Assembly: GCA_019247135.1 (NCBI GenBank)
Contig: JAFAPL010000733.1
Location: 1 to 8,503, forward strand
Length of the DNA: 8,503 nt
Direction of reading: 5' to 3'
DNA from: Chloroflexota bacterium
GTDB taxonomy: Bacteria > Chloroflexota > UBA6077 > CF-72
The position numbers and the translations under genes were made by a program. Under the pieces are notes generated by a model that was given only the letters and a program-made list of their open reading frames with translations, had not been told where the DNA came from and did not search any database. Of the stretch, positions 1-7,853 are shown in pieces. Numbering within the stretch: position 1 is the stretch's first letter; every line of letters starts with the position of its first letter.

Positions 1-1096
1 CAACGGCAAGCACTCTTGCAGCCCGGCCAAGCCGTTCCAAGCGCTCTCGGTCCCTCAACCAGTCAGGCAGCGCATCGGCGATGCTGTGCGCGTGGTCGTC
101 GGGTAAGACAAGTTGCGGGTCGAGCGCGCGCAGCAGCTCCGGCGTTCCACCGCCTGGCGTGCCAAGGACAGGCGTACCGCACGCGAGCGATTCCAAAATG
201 GCCAGGGACAGGTTCTCGAACGCGCTGCTGCACACCTGCAGATCGGCCGCCTGCATGTACGCGCGGAGTCGCGGTGGATCGCAGTAGCCCGCCAGACTGA
301 TTCGCTGCTGCATTCCGTAGGTTGCGATCAGATGCTCGAGGCGTCGACGCTCAGGTCCATCGCCCGCGATCACCAGGTGGCCGGGCATGCCTCGCGCGCC
401 CGCCACGGCGAAGCCCGTGATCAGCCGGTCGAACTGCTTCACGCGCGCGAGACGGCCGACACCCAGCACGATCGGCTGGTCCGTCGGCAGCTCCATCTGC
501 TGGCGCAGCTCAGCCTTTGATGGTGCGGGGCAGAAATAGCCCGTATCGACGCCCGTCGGCACGACACGTACGCGAGGTGCGGCGGACGGCATTCGTGCAG
601 TGATCTGCCGCCGCGAGAAGTCGCTGACCGCGACGATCCGCGCACTCATGCCGAAAACGCGCCGCTCGACAGCGGCCATATACGCCCGCAAGGCCTTGCG
701 CGCAAGTGCGCGCGCCTCGACCCACTCCGAATAGAACTCCGAGTGAAACAGGAACACGAGCGGAACGCGCGGGACCACCTTTGCCCATCCGAGCGCGAGC
801 GCCGCGTCATAGGACCCCGCGATCGCGACAGCATGGCCGCGCTGGTCGCGCCGCGCCGCTGTCGTCGCCGCGAGGAGATTCGTGAAGTGGCTGATGGCTG
901 GATGAGGTCGCCACACCGGATACAGCCGGTACTGCACGTTGGGCAGAGGCGGAAACGGGCTGCGCAAGCGCGGGGTCGCCACCGTGACCAGGTGGCCGCG
1001 TTCTCCAAGACGTCGGATCGTCTCCCACGGGTACCGATTTCCGCCAAGGTCTTGCGGCAGAAACAGGTTGCGGGCGAACAGGATCGGCGACTTCAC
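1..1096 (-). CDS. GT4-family glycosyltransferase (group 1), 3' end cut off by window edge
   Basis: This is a retaining GT-B glycosyltransferase that would move a sugar from a nucleotide-sugar donor onto a growing glycan at the cytoplasmic face of the membrane. The frame stays open for 365 codons, reads off base 1, and has no stop in the window. The N-terminal domain (about residues 1-175) starts MKSPILFARN and has a glycine-rich loop (LGGN, 17-20). The C-terminal nucleotide-sugar domain has GVGRLARVK (212-220, R215 and K220 placed to bind the donor phosphates), AGDGPE (244-249) and the EX7E signature E294-E302. GT4 enzymes are usually about 370-400 residues, so only the tail is missing. The start is GTG at 1096, overlapping the stop of the GT2 gene as GTGA; there is no ATG near the N-terminus, and residues align with the family from this point. 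Acceptor and donor cannot be told from sequence. Family is certain, substrate unknown. Confidence 0.93.
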   Translation of the reverse strand, partial: MKSPILFARNLFLPQDLGGNRYPWETIRRLGERGHLVTVATPRLRSPFPPLPNVQYRLYPVWRPHPAISHFTNLLAATTAARRDQRGHAVAIAGSYDAALALGWAKVVPRVPLVFLFHSEFYSEWVEARALARKALRAYMAAVERRVFGMSARIVAVSDFSRRQITARMPSAAPRVRVVPTGVDTGYFCPAPSKAELRQQMELPTDQPIVLGVGRLARVKQFDRLITGFAVAGARGMPGHLVIAGDGPERRRLEHLIATYGMQQRISLAGYCDPPRLRAYMQAADLQVCSSAFENLSLAILESLACGTPVLGTPGGGTPELLRALDPQLVLPDDHAHSIADALPDWLRDRERLERLGRAARVLAV

Positions 1097-2028
1097 ACCG
1101 CGGCCTTGCGGGCAATCTGCCGCAATGCCCGAACGCGCTGCCGACCGAGGGACAGGCGGGCGACACCGCCCCAGACGCGCGCGTCGCCGAGTAATGCGGG
1201 CCAGGTCGCGATGGCACGGGTGAGCCAGGCAAGGCTGCGTACACGTCGGCCGTTGCCATAAGCATTCAGCGCGATCGTCACGTACATACAGGCGCGGATG
1301 TAGTTGGCGCGTCGTCCCGCGCGTCGGCTGACCTGCGGATCCGCCAACGCGTGCCGGACCGCCGCGAGCATGGCGCGTTCCATGTATGACGGGTCTGCCA
1401 GCATGTGCTGGGTGTGGACGCGGACGCAGGTGCGCGTCTGGTCGACGAATCCAACCGGCCCGCGCGCCGCCAGTCGCATCCATAGCTCCCAGTCGGCGCT
1501 GCCGGATAGGTCGAGATCCTCGGCGAAGCCGCCACACGCTCGGAATGCGGACGCGCGAACCGCGACGCTGCTCATCGGCATGAACGCTTCGCGCGCGAGG
1601 TGCCAGAAGACGTCGCCTTCGAACACTGGCAACTGCCGTACGCCAAGGTTTCGTCCGTCGAGATCGACGTTTGCGGCACGTGAATACACCAGCGCTGGCG
1701 CATCCGGCTGTTCGAAACGGGCCACGTCATTGGCGAGCTTGTCGGGCAACCAGAAATCGTCGTCGTCCACGAAGGCGAGGTACACACCGTTGGCGTGCCG
1801 TGCGCCAAGGTTGCGCGCGGCAGCCTCGCGCCGGTTAGGCTGCCGCAGGTATCGGACACTCGGGAACGTTCTCACGACTTCTGGTGTGTTGTCCGTCGAC
1901 TCGTCGTCGACGACGATCACCTCCACGTCGCCGCCCGGCAGCCGTTGGGCAAGCGCGCCACGGATCGCTTCGACCACCAGCCGCGCACGGTTGTGTGTCG
2001 GAATAATCGCGCTGACGAGCACGCTCAT
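1093..2028 (-). CDS. GT2-family glycosyltransferase (GT-A fold)
   Basis: This 311-residue protein is an inverting GT2 transferase of the type used for capsule, O-antigen or other surface glycans. It opens with the standard beta strand SAIIPTHNR (6-14). The nucleotide-binding acidic pair lies in VVDDES (39-44) and the metal-binding DXD equivalent is the acidic run D88-D91 in the FVDDDDFW segment. The likely catalytic acidic region is ADWELW (178-183, D179 and E181). The C-terminal 100 residues are Arg- and Ala-rich and may lie against the membrane; I see no clear transmembrane helix. The start is ATG 2028, which overlaps the methyltransferase stop as ATGA. The same frame is open upstream to about 2787, but that stretch lies over the methyltransferase and gives no GT-like sequence. 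The stop overlaps the GTG of the downstream GT4 gene. Sugar specificity cannot be read. Confidence 0.94.
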   Translation of the reverse strand: MSVLVSAIIPTHNRARLVVEAIRGALAQRLPGGDVEVIVVDDESTDNTPEVVRTFPSVRYLRQPNRREAAARNLGARHANGVYLAFVDDDDFWLPDKLANDVARFEQPDAPALVYSRAANVDLDGRNLGVRQLPVFEGDVFWHLAREAFMPMSSVAVRASAFRACGGFAEDLDLSGSADWELWMRLAARGPVGFVDQTRTCVRVHTQHMLADPSYMERAMLAAVRHALADPQVSRRAGRRANYIRACMYVTIALNAYGNGRRVRSLAWLTRAIATWPALLGDARVWGGVARLSLGRQRVRALRQIARKAAV

Positions 2029-2765
2029 GTAGCGACCGCCACCAGCACGTGGCAGCTTCGCAAGTCGTCGGGCGTTGCACGCACGAAAAAGTAGTCGGTC
2101 TCGCCCGGATAAAAGGGGCGACCGCTGACCGTGCGCGCGACGCCATTTTTCATTTTGAATGGCAGCCGATTCAGCGCCTTCCAGGCGATCTCGCGTGGCT
2201 CCAGATGGCGGTCCAGCATCAAATACGGCACGTAGCGATAGGCGTCTGACGGCCGCTGCGCGTAGAGCTGAACATCCGAAAAGCACGCATGCAACAGATC
2301 GAGCAGCTCGTCGGCCGTGAACTCGCGCACGTGGAACGGATTCTGGTGCCGTTCGGGTGGCCCAAACGCGCGGTTGGGGGTGGACAGCACGAGGCGGCCG
2401 CCGGCCCGCAAGACGCGGCGCAGCTCGGCTACCAGGAACTCGGCGTTGGGGACGTGCTCCAGCGTCTCGAACGACGTCACGAGATCGATCGACCCGTCCG
2501 GCAGCGGCAAGCGTGCCGCGTCGGCGCGCACCAGCCGTGCGCCTCGATCGAGTCGCCGTGCCTCGTTGAGGGCATCGACGTCGAGGTCGACGCCAAAAGC
2601 GATTGATGCGACGCGGTCGAGCATTTGCAGGCCAAAGCCGGCGCCAGTGGCCACGTCGAGTACCCGATCGACGCGCGCGTATTGCAGCGCGAACCGATAG
2701 CGTGCTCGATGCTCGCCCCAGAGCTCCGAAGTCGGACGATTGGTCAGCCGCTCCTCGACCGTCAC
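2025..2765 (-). CDS. class I SAM-dependent methyltransferase (Methyltransf_11/UbiE-like)
   Basis: This 246-residue protein has the full set of class I methyltransferase motifs: motif I VLDVATGAGFG (35-45), the acidic residue closing strand beta2 (GVD, D60), the ADAARLPLPDGSIDLV stretch (81-96) typical of the Methyltransf_11 group, FETLEHV (99-105), and RAGGRLVLSTPN (120-131). It would transfer a methyl group from S-adenosylmethionine to a small molecule or glycan. Lying between glycosyltransferase genes, it most likely methylates a sugar or a lipid-linked glycan intermediate; that is inference from context. The C-terminal part (about 150-246) is the likely acceptor-specific region. The start is GTG 2765, sharing GTGA with the stop of the upstream gene, with only a weak Shine-Dalgarno, which suggests translational coupling. 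The stop shares ATGA with the GT2 start. Confidence 0.92.
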   Translation of the reverse strand: MTVEERLTNRPTSELWGEHRARYRFALQYARVDRVLDVATGAGFGLQMLDRVASIAFGVDLDVDALNEARRLDRGARLVRADAARLPLPDGSIDLVTSFETLEHVPNAEFLVAELRRVLRAGGRLVLSTPNRAFGPPERHQNPFHVREFTADELLDLLHACFSDVQLYAQRPSDAYRYVPYLMLDRHLEPREIAWKALNRLPFKMKNGVARTVSGRPFYPGETDYFFVRATPDDLRSCHVLVAVAT

Positions 2766-3880
2766 CGACGCAAGCCCAGACAGTCAAATAGCTGACTGAA
2801 ACGCCGCTGCCATGTGTGCTCGCGCCTGGCTCTGTGAAAGCCGGCGCGGCGGATGCGCTCCGCCTCTTCCTCGTGCCGCACGTAGTACCGCGCTTTGTCC
2901 GTCAGCTCCGACGCGTCGGCATAGGTGATCACTTCCTCGCCAATCGAGAAATACTCGGCCAGCTCCTCTTGATGTTCTGTCATGTAGAACGCGCCGGACA
3001 TCGGCGCTTCGAACTCTCGTAACCGCAGATGCGTTAGTCGTTTGTGGCTCAGATGCGAGTTGCCCGCCGTCGCGAAGCCCAGGCTGACGCGGCTCCTCGA
3101 AAACACCTTCACCAGGTCGCGCTGGAGCAGACGCGGACCGCCCCAACCGCGCGTATCGATCTCCGCGCGCGTGCCGGCTGGTCCGGCTGCCGCTCGCGGC
3201 CAGATCCAGCGTCGGCTGAACCGCTGGACGCCGTCGAGGCGTTCGTCTTCGTACAGCGCGACTGCAGCTTTCAGGTGGGCGAGATCGAAGCGCTTCCCGG
3301 ACGACCAGCCGGCCCCCCAGGCACGCACGTCGAGCCCGCTCCGGCGGAGCCGATCCAGATGATCGGCGCGATCGGCGTAGCGCTGGCCCACGAACGTTAC
3401 GTCGTATCTGCGCGCGTACGGGTACGGACGATAAAAGCGCGGGTTGGCGGCGAGCTGGATTCTCAACGGCCGCGCCCCAGCACTGAGAAAGTCCGACTGG
3501 GCCGCCAGTTCGGGCACGATGCACGCGTCGAAGCACGGCGCGATGTCGCGCACCAGGTCGAACTGGTGCACGTTGTTGCAGGAGAAATTGACCGTCGGCA
3601 CGCCCGAGCGGCGGATCAAATCGATGGTCTCGGGATACACGACCGAGCCGTACAGGTAGCCGAAGAACAGATCGACTCCACCCGCGTCGACGGCCTCGCG
3701 GAACGCGTCGAGCAGCCGCTGATTGGTCATGGGCTTGCCGGCGGTCCACCACAGCGGGTCGGCATCGTCAGGCCAGCCGGGGAATTCGAACCGCACGAGC
3801 TCGTGGCCCATGTCCTCCAGCGAGTGCCGCAGATTGATGTCGACCCAGGCCGAACGCGGTACGGCGAAAAAGATCCTCAT
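2762..3880 (-). CDS. CgeB/DUF3880-like glycosyltransferase (Glyco_trans_1_2 C-terminal domain)
   Basis: This 372-residue GT-B type protein is related to spore-maturation protein CgeB and the DUF3880 glycosyltransferases. The N-terminal domain begins MRIFFAVPRSAW, passes through VDLFFGYLYGSVV (69-81) and SGVPTVNFSCNN (92-103), and ends in a linker YDVTFVGQRYADR (159-171) that is characteristic of the family. The C-terminal domain shows the Glyco_trans_1_2 pattern: LREFEAPMSGAFYM (287-300), then LAEYFSIGEEVITY (307-320), and a closing REHTWQRRF (353-361). Donor and acceptor are not predictable. A Trp/Arg/Gly-rich stretch at about 223-250 looks like a loop insertion. The start is ATG 3880, overlapping the lipoprotein stop as ATGA. 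The frame is open 13 codons further to 3919, but those residues (MGTRCAVRRAAHE) lie inside the upstream gene and do not look like the family N-terminus. Confidence 0.88.
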   Translation of the reverse strand: MRIFFAVPRSAWVDINLRHSLEDMGHELVRFEFPGWPDDADPLWWTAGKPMTNQRLLDAFREAVDAGGVDLFFGYLYGSVVYPETIDLIRRSGVPTVNFSCNNVHQFDLVRDIAPCFDACIVPELAAQSDFLSAGARPLRIQLAANPRFYRPYPYARRYDVTFVGQRYADRADHLDRLRRSGLDVRAWGAGWSSGKRFDLAHLKAAVALYEDERLDGVQRFSRRWIWPRAAAGPAGTRAEIDTRGWGGPRLLQRDLVKVFSRSRVSLGFATAGNSHLSHKRLTHLRLREFEAPMSGAFYMTEHQEELAEYFSIGEEVITYADASELTDKARYYVRHEEEAERIRRAGFHRARREHTWQRRFSQLFDCLGLRR

Positions 3881-4680
3881 CTCATGCGCAGCGCGGCGTA
3901 CAGCGCATCGGGTTCCCACTCCGGATGGGTGAGCGCGAGCGCGTCGACGAGCTGTTCGGCCGACAGGTCATTCGAGATGCTCGGTACCTGCGCGCTCGCC
4001 GTTCCTCCGTACACCCACGCGAGGTATTCCGGGAATGGCGAATTCGCTCGCACCCCATCGGCCGCGCCGAGTGCGTACGAGCTCAGCGCCTGGTCGACCG
4101 GCGGATTATCCAGTACGAGCCCGGGATGCGCCGGATCCCGTTCCACCGTCGCGGGTCGCGCCGCCGCAAACGGGTCGTCGGCGACCGGCCGTGGCTGCTG
4201 CTTTTGACCTGCCAGTGATGCGCGTGCCGCCTCGCAGAACCCTGCGTCTCCGGTAGAAGCGGCGCGGCGCAGCTGCCAATCGGCCATTGCAAGCTGCGCG
4301 ATCGACGCCAGACGTGCCGCGTCGCCTTGCGCCTGAATGCGAATGCCGTCGCGCACCCGATCGCCAGTCGACACTTCGAGCGCCTGCGAAGGACCCGGAC
4401 AGTTCGTCGCAAGGTCCTGGAGTCGGGCCCGTTCCGATGCGAGTTGTTGGTCGGCCACACCAAGCTGGTACGCCCGCGCCCCATCCGCGCGCTGCGCGTT
4501 CGAGAAGCGGAACATGACCAGCTCTTGCCGCAGCTCCTGCTGAGACCACAGGCCGCCGCTGGATGGCGACGGAGCGCACCCGACGCTCAGCGTCAGGCAG
4601 AGCAGACAGGCAGCAGCGCAGAGACCGGGCAGGCGCATCCGTCGGGCGAGGATAACGGAACGAGTACCATTCAGCGTCAC
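3877..4680 (-). CDS. putative lipoprotein of unknown function
   Basis: I do not recognise a family. The 267-residue product has a basic N-region (ARRMR), a hydrophobic core and a lipobox-like end LSVGC (31-35), followed by a Pro/Ser/Gly linker, so it is probably exported and lipidated on C35. The -3 residue is Ser rather than Leu, slightly off consensus. The mature part is Ala- and Gln-rich and largely helical in appearance (about 45-165), then has a Pro-rich stretch (about 160-192) and a final part ending in EPDALYAALRMR. Start choice is open. GTG 4680 has an AGGA ribosome site nine bases upstream and gives a long 35-residue signal. ATG 4638 (M15) gives a more typical 21-residue signal but has no clear ribosome site. 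The stop overlaps the downstream glycosyltransferase start by 4 bases, making this the first gene of the glycosylation operon. Confidence 0.75.
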   Translation of the reverse strand: MTLNGTRSVILARRMRLPGLCAAACLLCLTLSVGCAPSPSSGGLWSQQELRQELVMFRFSNAQRADGARAYQLGVADQQLASERARLQDLATNCPGPSQALEVSTGDRVRDGIRIQAQGDAARLASIAQLAMADWQLRRAASTGDAGFCEAARASLAGQKQQPRPVADDPFAAARPATVERDPAHPGLVLDNPPVDQALSSYALGAADGVRANSPFPEYLAWVYGGTASAQVPSISNDLSAEQLVDALALTHPEWEPDALYAALRMR

Positions 4681-4681
4681 G

Positions 4682-4972
4682 GTGTCTGTTCCTGGCCCCG
4701 AGGTCGACGAGCTGGATCGTCCGCCTGACTACGGTGACTATCGTCCAGCGCGGACGACGGCTGAAGGCGGCGCGACGATGCTGTTGAGCGGCGTTTTCCT
4801 GGCGGGGTCGGTGGTCGTCCTGGGACTGGCCGTGTACACGAAGCTGGCGGACGTGCGCACGTTCGGGCAGATCAGCAACCTGCTGACATTTGCCGTGGCG
4901 CTGTTGCTGATCGCCCTGTATCTGCTGGTCTGGGAGATCACGCTGCGCTTGATCGCGCGCTCCGACGACTAA
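4682..4972 (+). CDS. small membrane protein with two predicted helices, unknown function
   Basis: This 96-residue product has a 32-residue acidic, proline-rich N-terminal tail (PGPEVDELDRPPDYGDY), then two hydrophobic segments suited to membrane helices (about 33-52 and 65-88) joined by a short loop with TKLADVRTFGQ. It ends in a basic then acidic tail (RLIARSDD). No catalytic motif is visible and I do not recognise a family. It is the only plus-strand gene here, divergent from the lipoprotein gene and convergent with sdhB. The start is uncertain. GTG 4682 has no obvious ribosome site, but the tail it adds looks like protein. ATG 4778 has AAGG ten bases upstream and would give a 64-residue two-helix protein. 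A hairpin follows the TAA stop. It could be an accessory membrane protein of either neighbouring system; nothing shows which. Confidence 0.7.
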   Translation: MSVPGPEVDELDRPPDYGDYRPARTTAEGGATMLLSGVFLAGSVVVLGLAVYTKLADVRTFGQISNLLTFAVALLLIALYLLVWEITLRLIARSDD

Positions 4973-4987
4973 GACTCGCCGCGCGGC

Positions 4988-5003
4988 CGCCGCACTCGCG
5001 GCG
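4988..5003. terminator. GC-rich hairpin in convergent gap, possible bidirectional terminator
   Basis: In the 39 bases between the stop of the small membrane protein and the stop of sdhB, CGCCGC (4988-4993) and GCGGCG (4998-5003) can form a perfect 6-bp stem with a 4-base loop. Neither strand has a following T-run, so it is not a canonical intrinsic terminator. The position between two convergent stops is what suggests the role. Confidence 0.35.
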
Positions 5004-5011
5004 CTGGCCGG

Positions 5012-5713
5012 CTAAAGGCGGCCGAACAGCAGGGTGCGCTTGACGTCCTCGATGGCCTTCGTGATCTCGATATCGCGCGGACACGCGTCGGTGCAATTGA
5101 AGACCGTGCGACAGCGCCACACGCCGTTCTTGGTGTTCAAGATATTCAGCCGCTCCTCCGCGCCGTGATCGCGGCTGTCGAAGATGAAGCGATGCGCATT
5201 CACGATCGCCGCCGGGCCGACAAAGTCTTTGTTGGCCCAGAACGGCGGACACGACGTTGTGCAAGCTGCACAAAGAATGCACTTGGTGCCATCGTCGTAC
5301 CGCGCGCGCTCCTCAGGCGACTGCAGACGCTCCCCCTCGGGCGGCGGATCGTCATTGACGAGATAGGGCGCAATGGACCGGTACTTCTCAAAGAAGGGTT
5401 CGAGGTCGACGACCAGGTCTTTGATCACCGTGAAGCCGAGCATCGGCTCGATGGTCAGATGATTCGGAAGGTCCTTCACGAGCACTTTGCACGCGAGCCG
5501 ATTGCGACCGTTGATACGCATCGCGTCTGAGCCGCACACGCCGTGAGCGCAGCTACGCCGATACGTCAGCGTGCCATCTTGCTTCCACTTGATTTCGTTC
5601 AGCCCATCGAGCACGCGATCCGTCTGTTCGAGGTCGACCGTGTACTCCTCATAATGCGCCCGGTGGTCTTTTTCTGGATTGTAGCGCTGGATTTTGAACG
5701 TATAGTTCGGCAT
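5012..5713 (-). CDS. sdhB: succinate dehydrogenase iron-sulfur subunit
   Basis: This 233-residue subunit passes electrons from FAD in SdhA to the quinone site. The N-terminal plant-type ferredoxin domain binds [2Fe-2S] through C55, C60 and C75, with D63 in the position of the fourth ligand as in E. coli SdhB, where the numbering is the same. The C-terminal domain has CxxCxxCxxxCP (C145, C148, C151, C155) and a later C201, C207, C211 set. By homology C145/C148/C151/C211 hold [4Fe-4S] and C155/C201/C207 hold [3Fe-4S]. Near the quinone site W159 aligns with E. coli W163, but A160 replaces W164 and R202 replaces H207; I recall CRT-x-FNC of this kind in actinobacterial enzymes. The start ATG 5713 overlaps the sdhA stop by one base (TGATG). 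It is the last gene of the operon. Confidence 0.98.
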   Translation of the reverse strand: MPNYTFKIQRYNPEKDHRAHYEEYTVDLEQTDRVLDGLNEIKWKQDGTLTYRRSCAHGVCGSDAMRINGRNRLACKVLVKDLPNHLTIEPMLGFTVIKDLVVDLEPFFEKYRSIAPYLVNDDPPPEGERLQSPEERARYDDGTKCILCAACTTSCPPFWANKDFVGPAAIVNAHRFIFDSRDHGAEERLNILNTKNGVWRCRTVFNCTDACPRDIEITKAIEDVKRTLLFGRL

Positions 5714-7440
5714 CAGTACACTCGCTCTTTCGGCTGAAAGCGTGTGATGGTCACGGCTTTGCTCGTCATACGCACGCCTTCAGGTTCCAGGTACGCCAGC
5801 GTGTGTTTGAGCCAGTTGACGTCGTCACGCTCGGGGAAATCTTCACGATAATGGCCGCCGCGACTTTCCTCGCGCGCGAGAGCGCCTGCGACCACCAGCT
5901 CGGCACAGTCGAGCATGTAGCCCAGCTCGATCGCCTCCATCAAATCGGTGTTGAATGTGTGGCCCTGGTCCTGAATTCTCGCCCTGGCGTAACGCTCCTT
6001 CAGATTGCGAATACCCTGCGCCGCCTGCTGCAAGCCCTGGCCGTTGCGCACGACGAACGCGTCGTTGAACATGAGGTCCTGCATCTCGGCACGAATCGCG
6101 CCGACGCTTTCCGTCCCGTTCGAGTGCAGCAGCCGATCCACGAGATCGCGAGCGTACGCGTCCGGATCAGGTGGTAGTGGTGGCAGATCAGTCCGGCGCA
6201 TATATTCGGCCATCTGTTTGCCGCCGCGGCGTCCAAAAACGACGATGTCCACCAGGCTATTGGTACCGAGTCGATTGGCGCCGTGGATGCTGACGCACGC
6301 GCACTCACCAGCCGCGTAGAAGCCGGGCATGGGCGTGTTGTTCTCGTCGATGAGGACTTCGGCGTCGTAATTCGTCGGGATACCACCCATCGCATAGTGC
6401 GCTGTAGGGTGCGTTGGGATCAGATCGCGCTCGGGTTCGAGACCCTGGTACACGCGCATGAAGTCAGTGATGTCGGGGATCTTTTCGTCGAGAACTTTGC
6501 GGCCGAGGTGGCGCAGATCGAGGTGGACGTAGTCCTTGCCGCCGATGCCACGACCCTCCTTGATCTCCTGGAACATGCAGCGCGAGACGATGTCGCGCGG
6601 CGCCAGGTCCTTGAGGGTCGGCGCGTAGCGTTCCATGAAGCGCTCACCCTGATCGTTCAGCAGGATGCCGCCCTCGCCGCGCGCAGCCTCCGAAATCAGA
6701 ATGCCTAGCCGATAGATGCCCGTCGGGTGGAACTGGAAGAACTCCATGTCCTCGAGTGGCACCCCGCGCCGTGCGGCCACGATCGGTCCATCACCGGTCA
6801 GCGCGAGCGCGTTGGAAGTGATCTTGAAGATGCGCCCGAAACCGCCCGTTCCAAAGAAGACTGCTTTCGAATGAAAGACGTGGATCTCGGAGTCGAGAAG
6901 ATTGATAGCGACCACGCCGCAGCACTGTCCGTCCGAGTTCACGAGCAGGTCGATGACCATGAACTCGTTGAAGAACTGGACGTCGTTCTTGATCCCCTGC
7001 TGATACAGCGTCTGCAGGATCATGTGCCCGGTCCGGTCGGCCGCGTAGCAAGAGCGCATGACGGGCGCGGCGCCCCAGTTCTTGGTATGTCCGCCGAAAC
7101 GGCGCTGACCGATCTTGCCTTCGGGCGTGCGCGAAAACGGCAGGCCCATGTGCTCGAGCTCGATGATCGTGTCAACCGCCTCGCGGCACATGACCTCCGC
7201 CGCGTCCTGGTCGACTAGGTAGTCGCCGCCCTTGACCGTGTCGTACATGTGCCATTCCCAGTGGTCCTCTTCCATGTTGCCGAGGGCAGCGCAGATGCCA
7301 CCCTGGGCGGCACCGGTGTGGGACCGGGCGGGGTACAGCTTGCTCAAGACGGCGACGTTGCCCAGTTTCGAGCTCTGGAGCGCTGCCATGAGGCCGGCGC
7401 CGCCAGCGCCGACGATGACGGCATCGGTTCGGTGGATCAT
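5713..7440 (-). CDS. sdhA: succinate dehydrogenase flavoprotein subunit
   Basis: This 575-residue catalytic subunit oxidises succinate to fumarate with covalently bound FAD, linking the TCA cycle to the respiratory chain on the cytoplasmic side of the membrane. Visible signatures are the dinucleotide-binding VGAGGAG (10-16), the FAD-linking histidine H41 in [16 protein letters not shown] (236-241; H238 equals E. coli H242), RGEGG (254-258), R282 in APRDIVSR (E. coli R286), [10 protein letters not shown] (344-353; H348 equals H354) and GANRLG (388-392 region; R390 equals R399). The C-terminal domain ends with the usual [13 protein letters not shown] segment. Length is normal (E. coli 588). The start is ATG 7440, which shares one base with the sdhD stop (TGATG) and has a GGGGA ribosome site. 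The frame is open further to 7779, but that part lies over sdhD and is not SdhA-like. Confidence 0.98.
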   Translation of the reverse strand: MIHRTDAVIVGAGGAGLMAALQSSKLGNVAVLSKLYPARSHTGAAQGGICAALGNMEEDHWEWHMYDTVKGGDYLVDQDAAEVMCREAVDTIIELEHMGLPFSRTPEGKIGQRRFGGHTKNWGAAPVMRSCYAADRTGHMILQTLYQQGIKNDVQFFNEFMVIDLLVNSDGQCCGVVAINLLDSEIHVFHSKAVFFGTGGFGRIFKITSNALALTGDGPIVAARRGVPLEDMEFFQFHPTGIYRLGILISEAARGEGGILLNDQGERFMERYAPTLKDLAPRDIVSRCMFQEIKEGRGIGGKDYVHLDLRHLGRKVLDEKIPDITDFMRVYQGLEPERDLIPTHPTAHYAMGGIPTNYDAEVLIDENNTPMPGFYAAGECACVSIHGANRLGTNSLVDIVVFGRRGGKQMAEYMRRTDLPPLPPDPDAYARDLVDRLLHSNGTESVGAIRAEMQDLMFNDAFVVRNGQGLQQAAQGIRNLKERYARARIQDQGHTFNTDLMEAIELGYMLDCAELVVAGALAREESRGGHYREDFPERDDVNWLKHTLAYLEPEGVRMTSKAVTITRFQPKERVY

Positions 7441-7853
7441 CAGCGCGTCCCCGGCATGAACGGGAACGAGACGATCGTCAGCGTCCCCAGGACCAGAAAG
7501 AATCCGAGAAAAACCCAGTTGGCCGTATGCGCGAACGCTCGCCAGCCGCGTTCGTGTACATAGTCGTCGATCAGCACTCGCAGGCCGTTCTGGCCATGCA
7601 TGATCGCCAGGAACAGCAGCAGCCAGTCGTAGACGCGCCAGCCGATCGTCTGCCAACGGTCCGCGACGAACTCGTAATTGATCACGTCGACGTTGTTGAT
7701 GATGTGCACCATCAAGAAATGCCCGAACACCAGGATCAGCATCAGCACGCCCGAGACGCGGAAGAAGTACCAGCTCCACAGCTCGAAATCACTGCCCGCC
7801 GGGCGAGCCATGCGTCGCTGATAGGCCACGCGGGTTGCCGTTCCGAGGCTCAT
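7440..7853 (-). CDS. sdhD: succinate dehydrogenase membrane anchor subunit, heme b binding
   Basis: This 137-residue hydrophobic anchor has three predicted helices (about 33-53, 74-95 and 110-131). A conserved block [15 protein letters not shown] places H86 as a heme b ligand and Y98 as the quinone-site tyrosine: the 12-residue spacing is the same as between H71 and Y83 of E. coli SdhD. A second histidine, H45 in FGHFLMVH on helix 1, is in the position of a second heme ligand in the actinobacterial-type anchors I remember; H50 is the nearby alternative. The start ATG 7853 overlaps the sdhC stop as ATGA and has a GGTGGGG ribosome site upstream. The same frame is open upstream to 8258, but that part is a shadow of sdhC. 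Confidence 0.93.
   Translation of the reverse strand: MSLGTATRVAYQRRMARPAGSDFELWSWYFFRVSGVLMLILVFGHFLMVHIINNVDVINYEFVADRWQTIGWRVYDWLLLFLAIMHGQNGLRVLIDDYVHERGWRAFAHTANWVFLGFFLVLGTLTIVSFPFMPGTR

Noticed and set aside
743..1261. Plus-strand frame of 172 codons over the GT4/GT2 junction
   Set aside because: Arg-rich shadow of the minus-strand glycosyltransferase genes with no domain.
807..1265. Minus-strand frame of 152 codons in a different frame from the GT genes
   Set aside because: It overlaps both the GT2 C-terminus and the GT4 N-terminus and carries no family motif.
2029..2787. Upstream extension of the GT2 frame to give a 564-residue protein
   Set aside because: The added part overlaps the whole methyltransferase gene and has no GT-like sequence; the GT2 domain starts exactly at ATG 2028 with an ATGA overlap.
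3044..4207. Long plus-strand open frame (387 codons) antisense to the CgeB-like and lipoprotein genes
   Set aside because: Its product is Arg/Ala-rich with no recognisable domain, and it covers two minus-strand genes with clear family motifs or a signal peptide; GC-rich DNA often leaves such antisense frames open.
7441..7779. Upstream extension of the SdhA frame
   Set aside because: It lies over sdhD and is unlike any SdhA N-terminus; the dinucleotide-binding fold begins right after ATG 7440.
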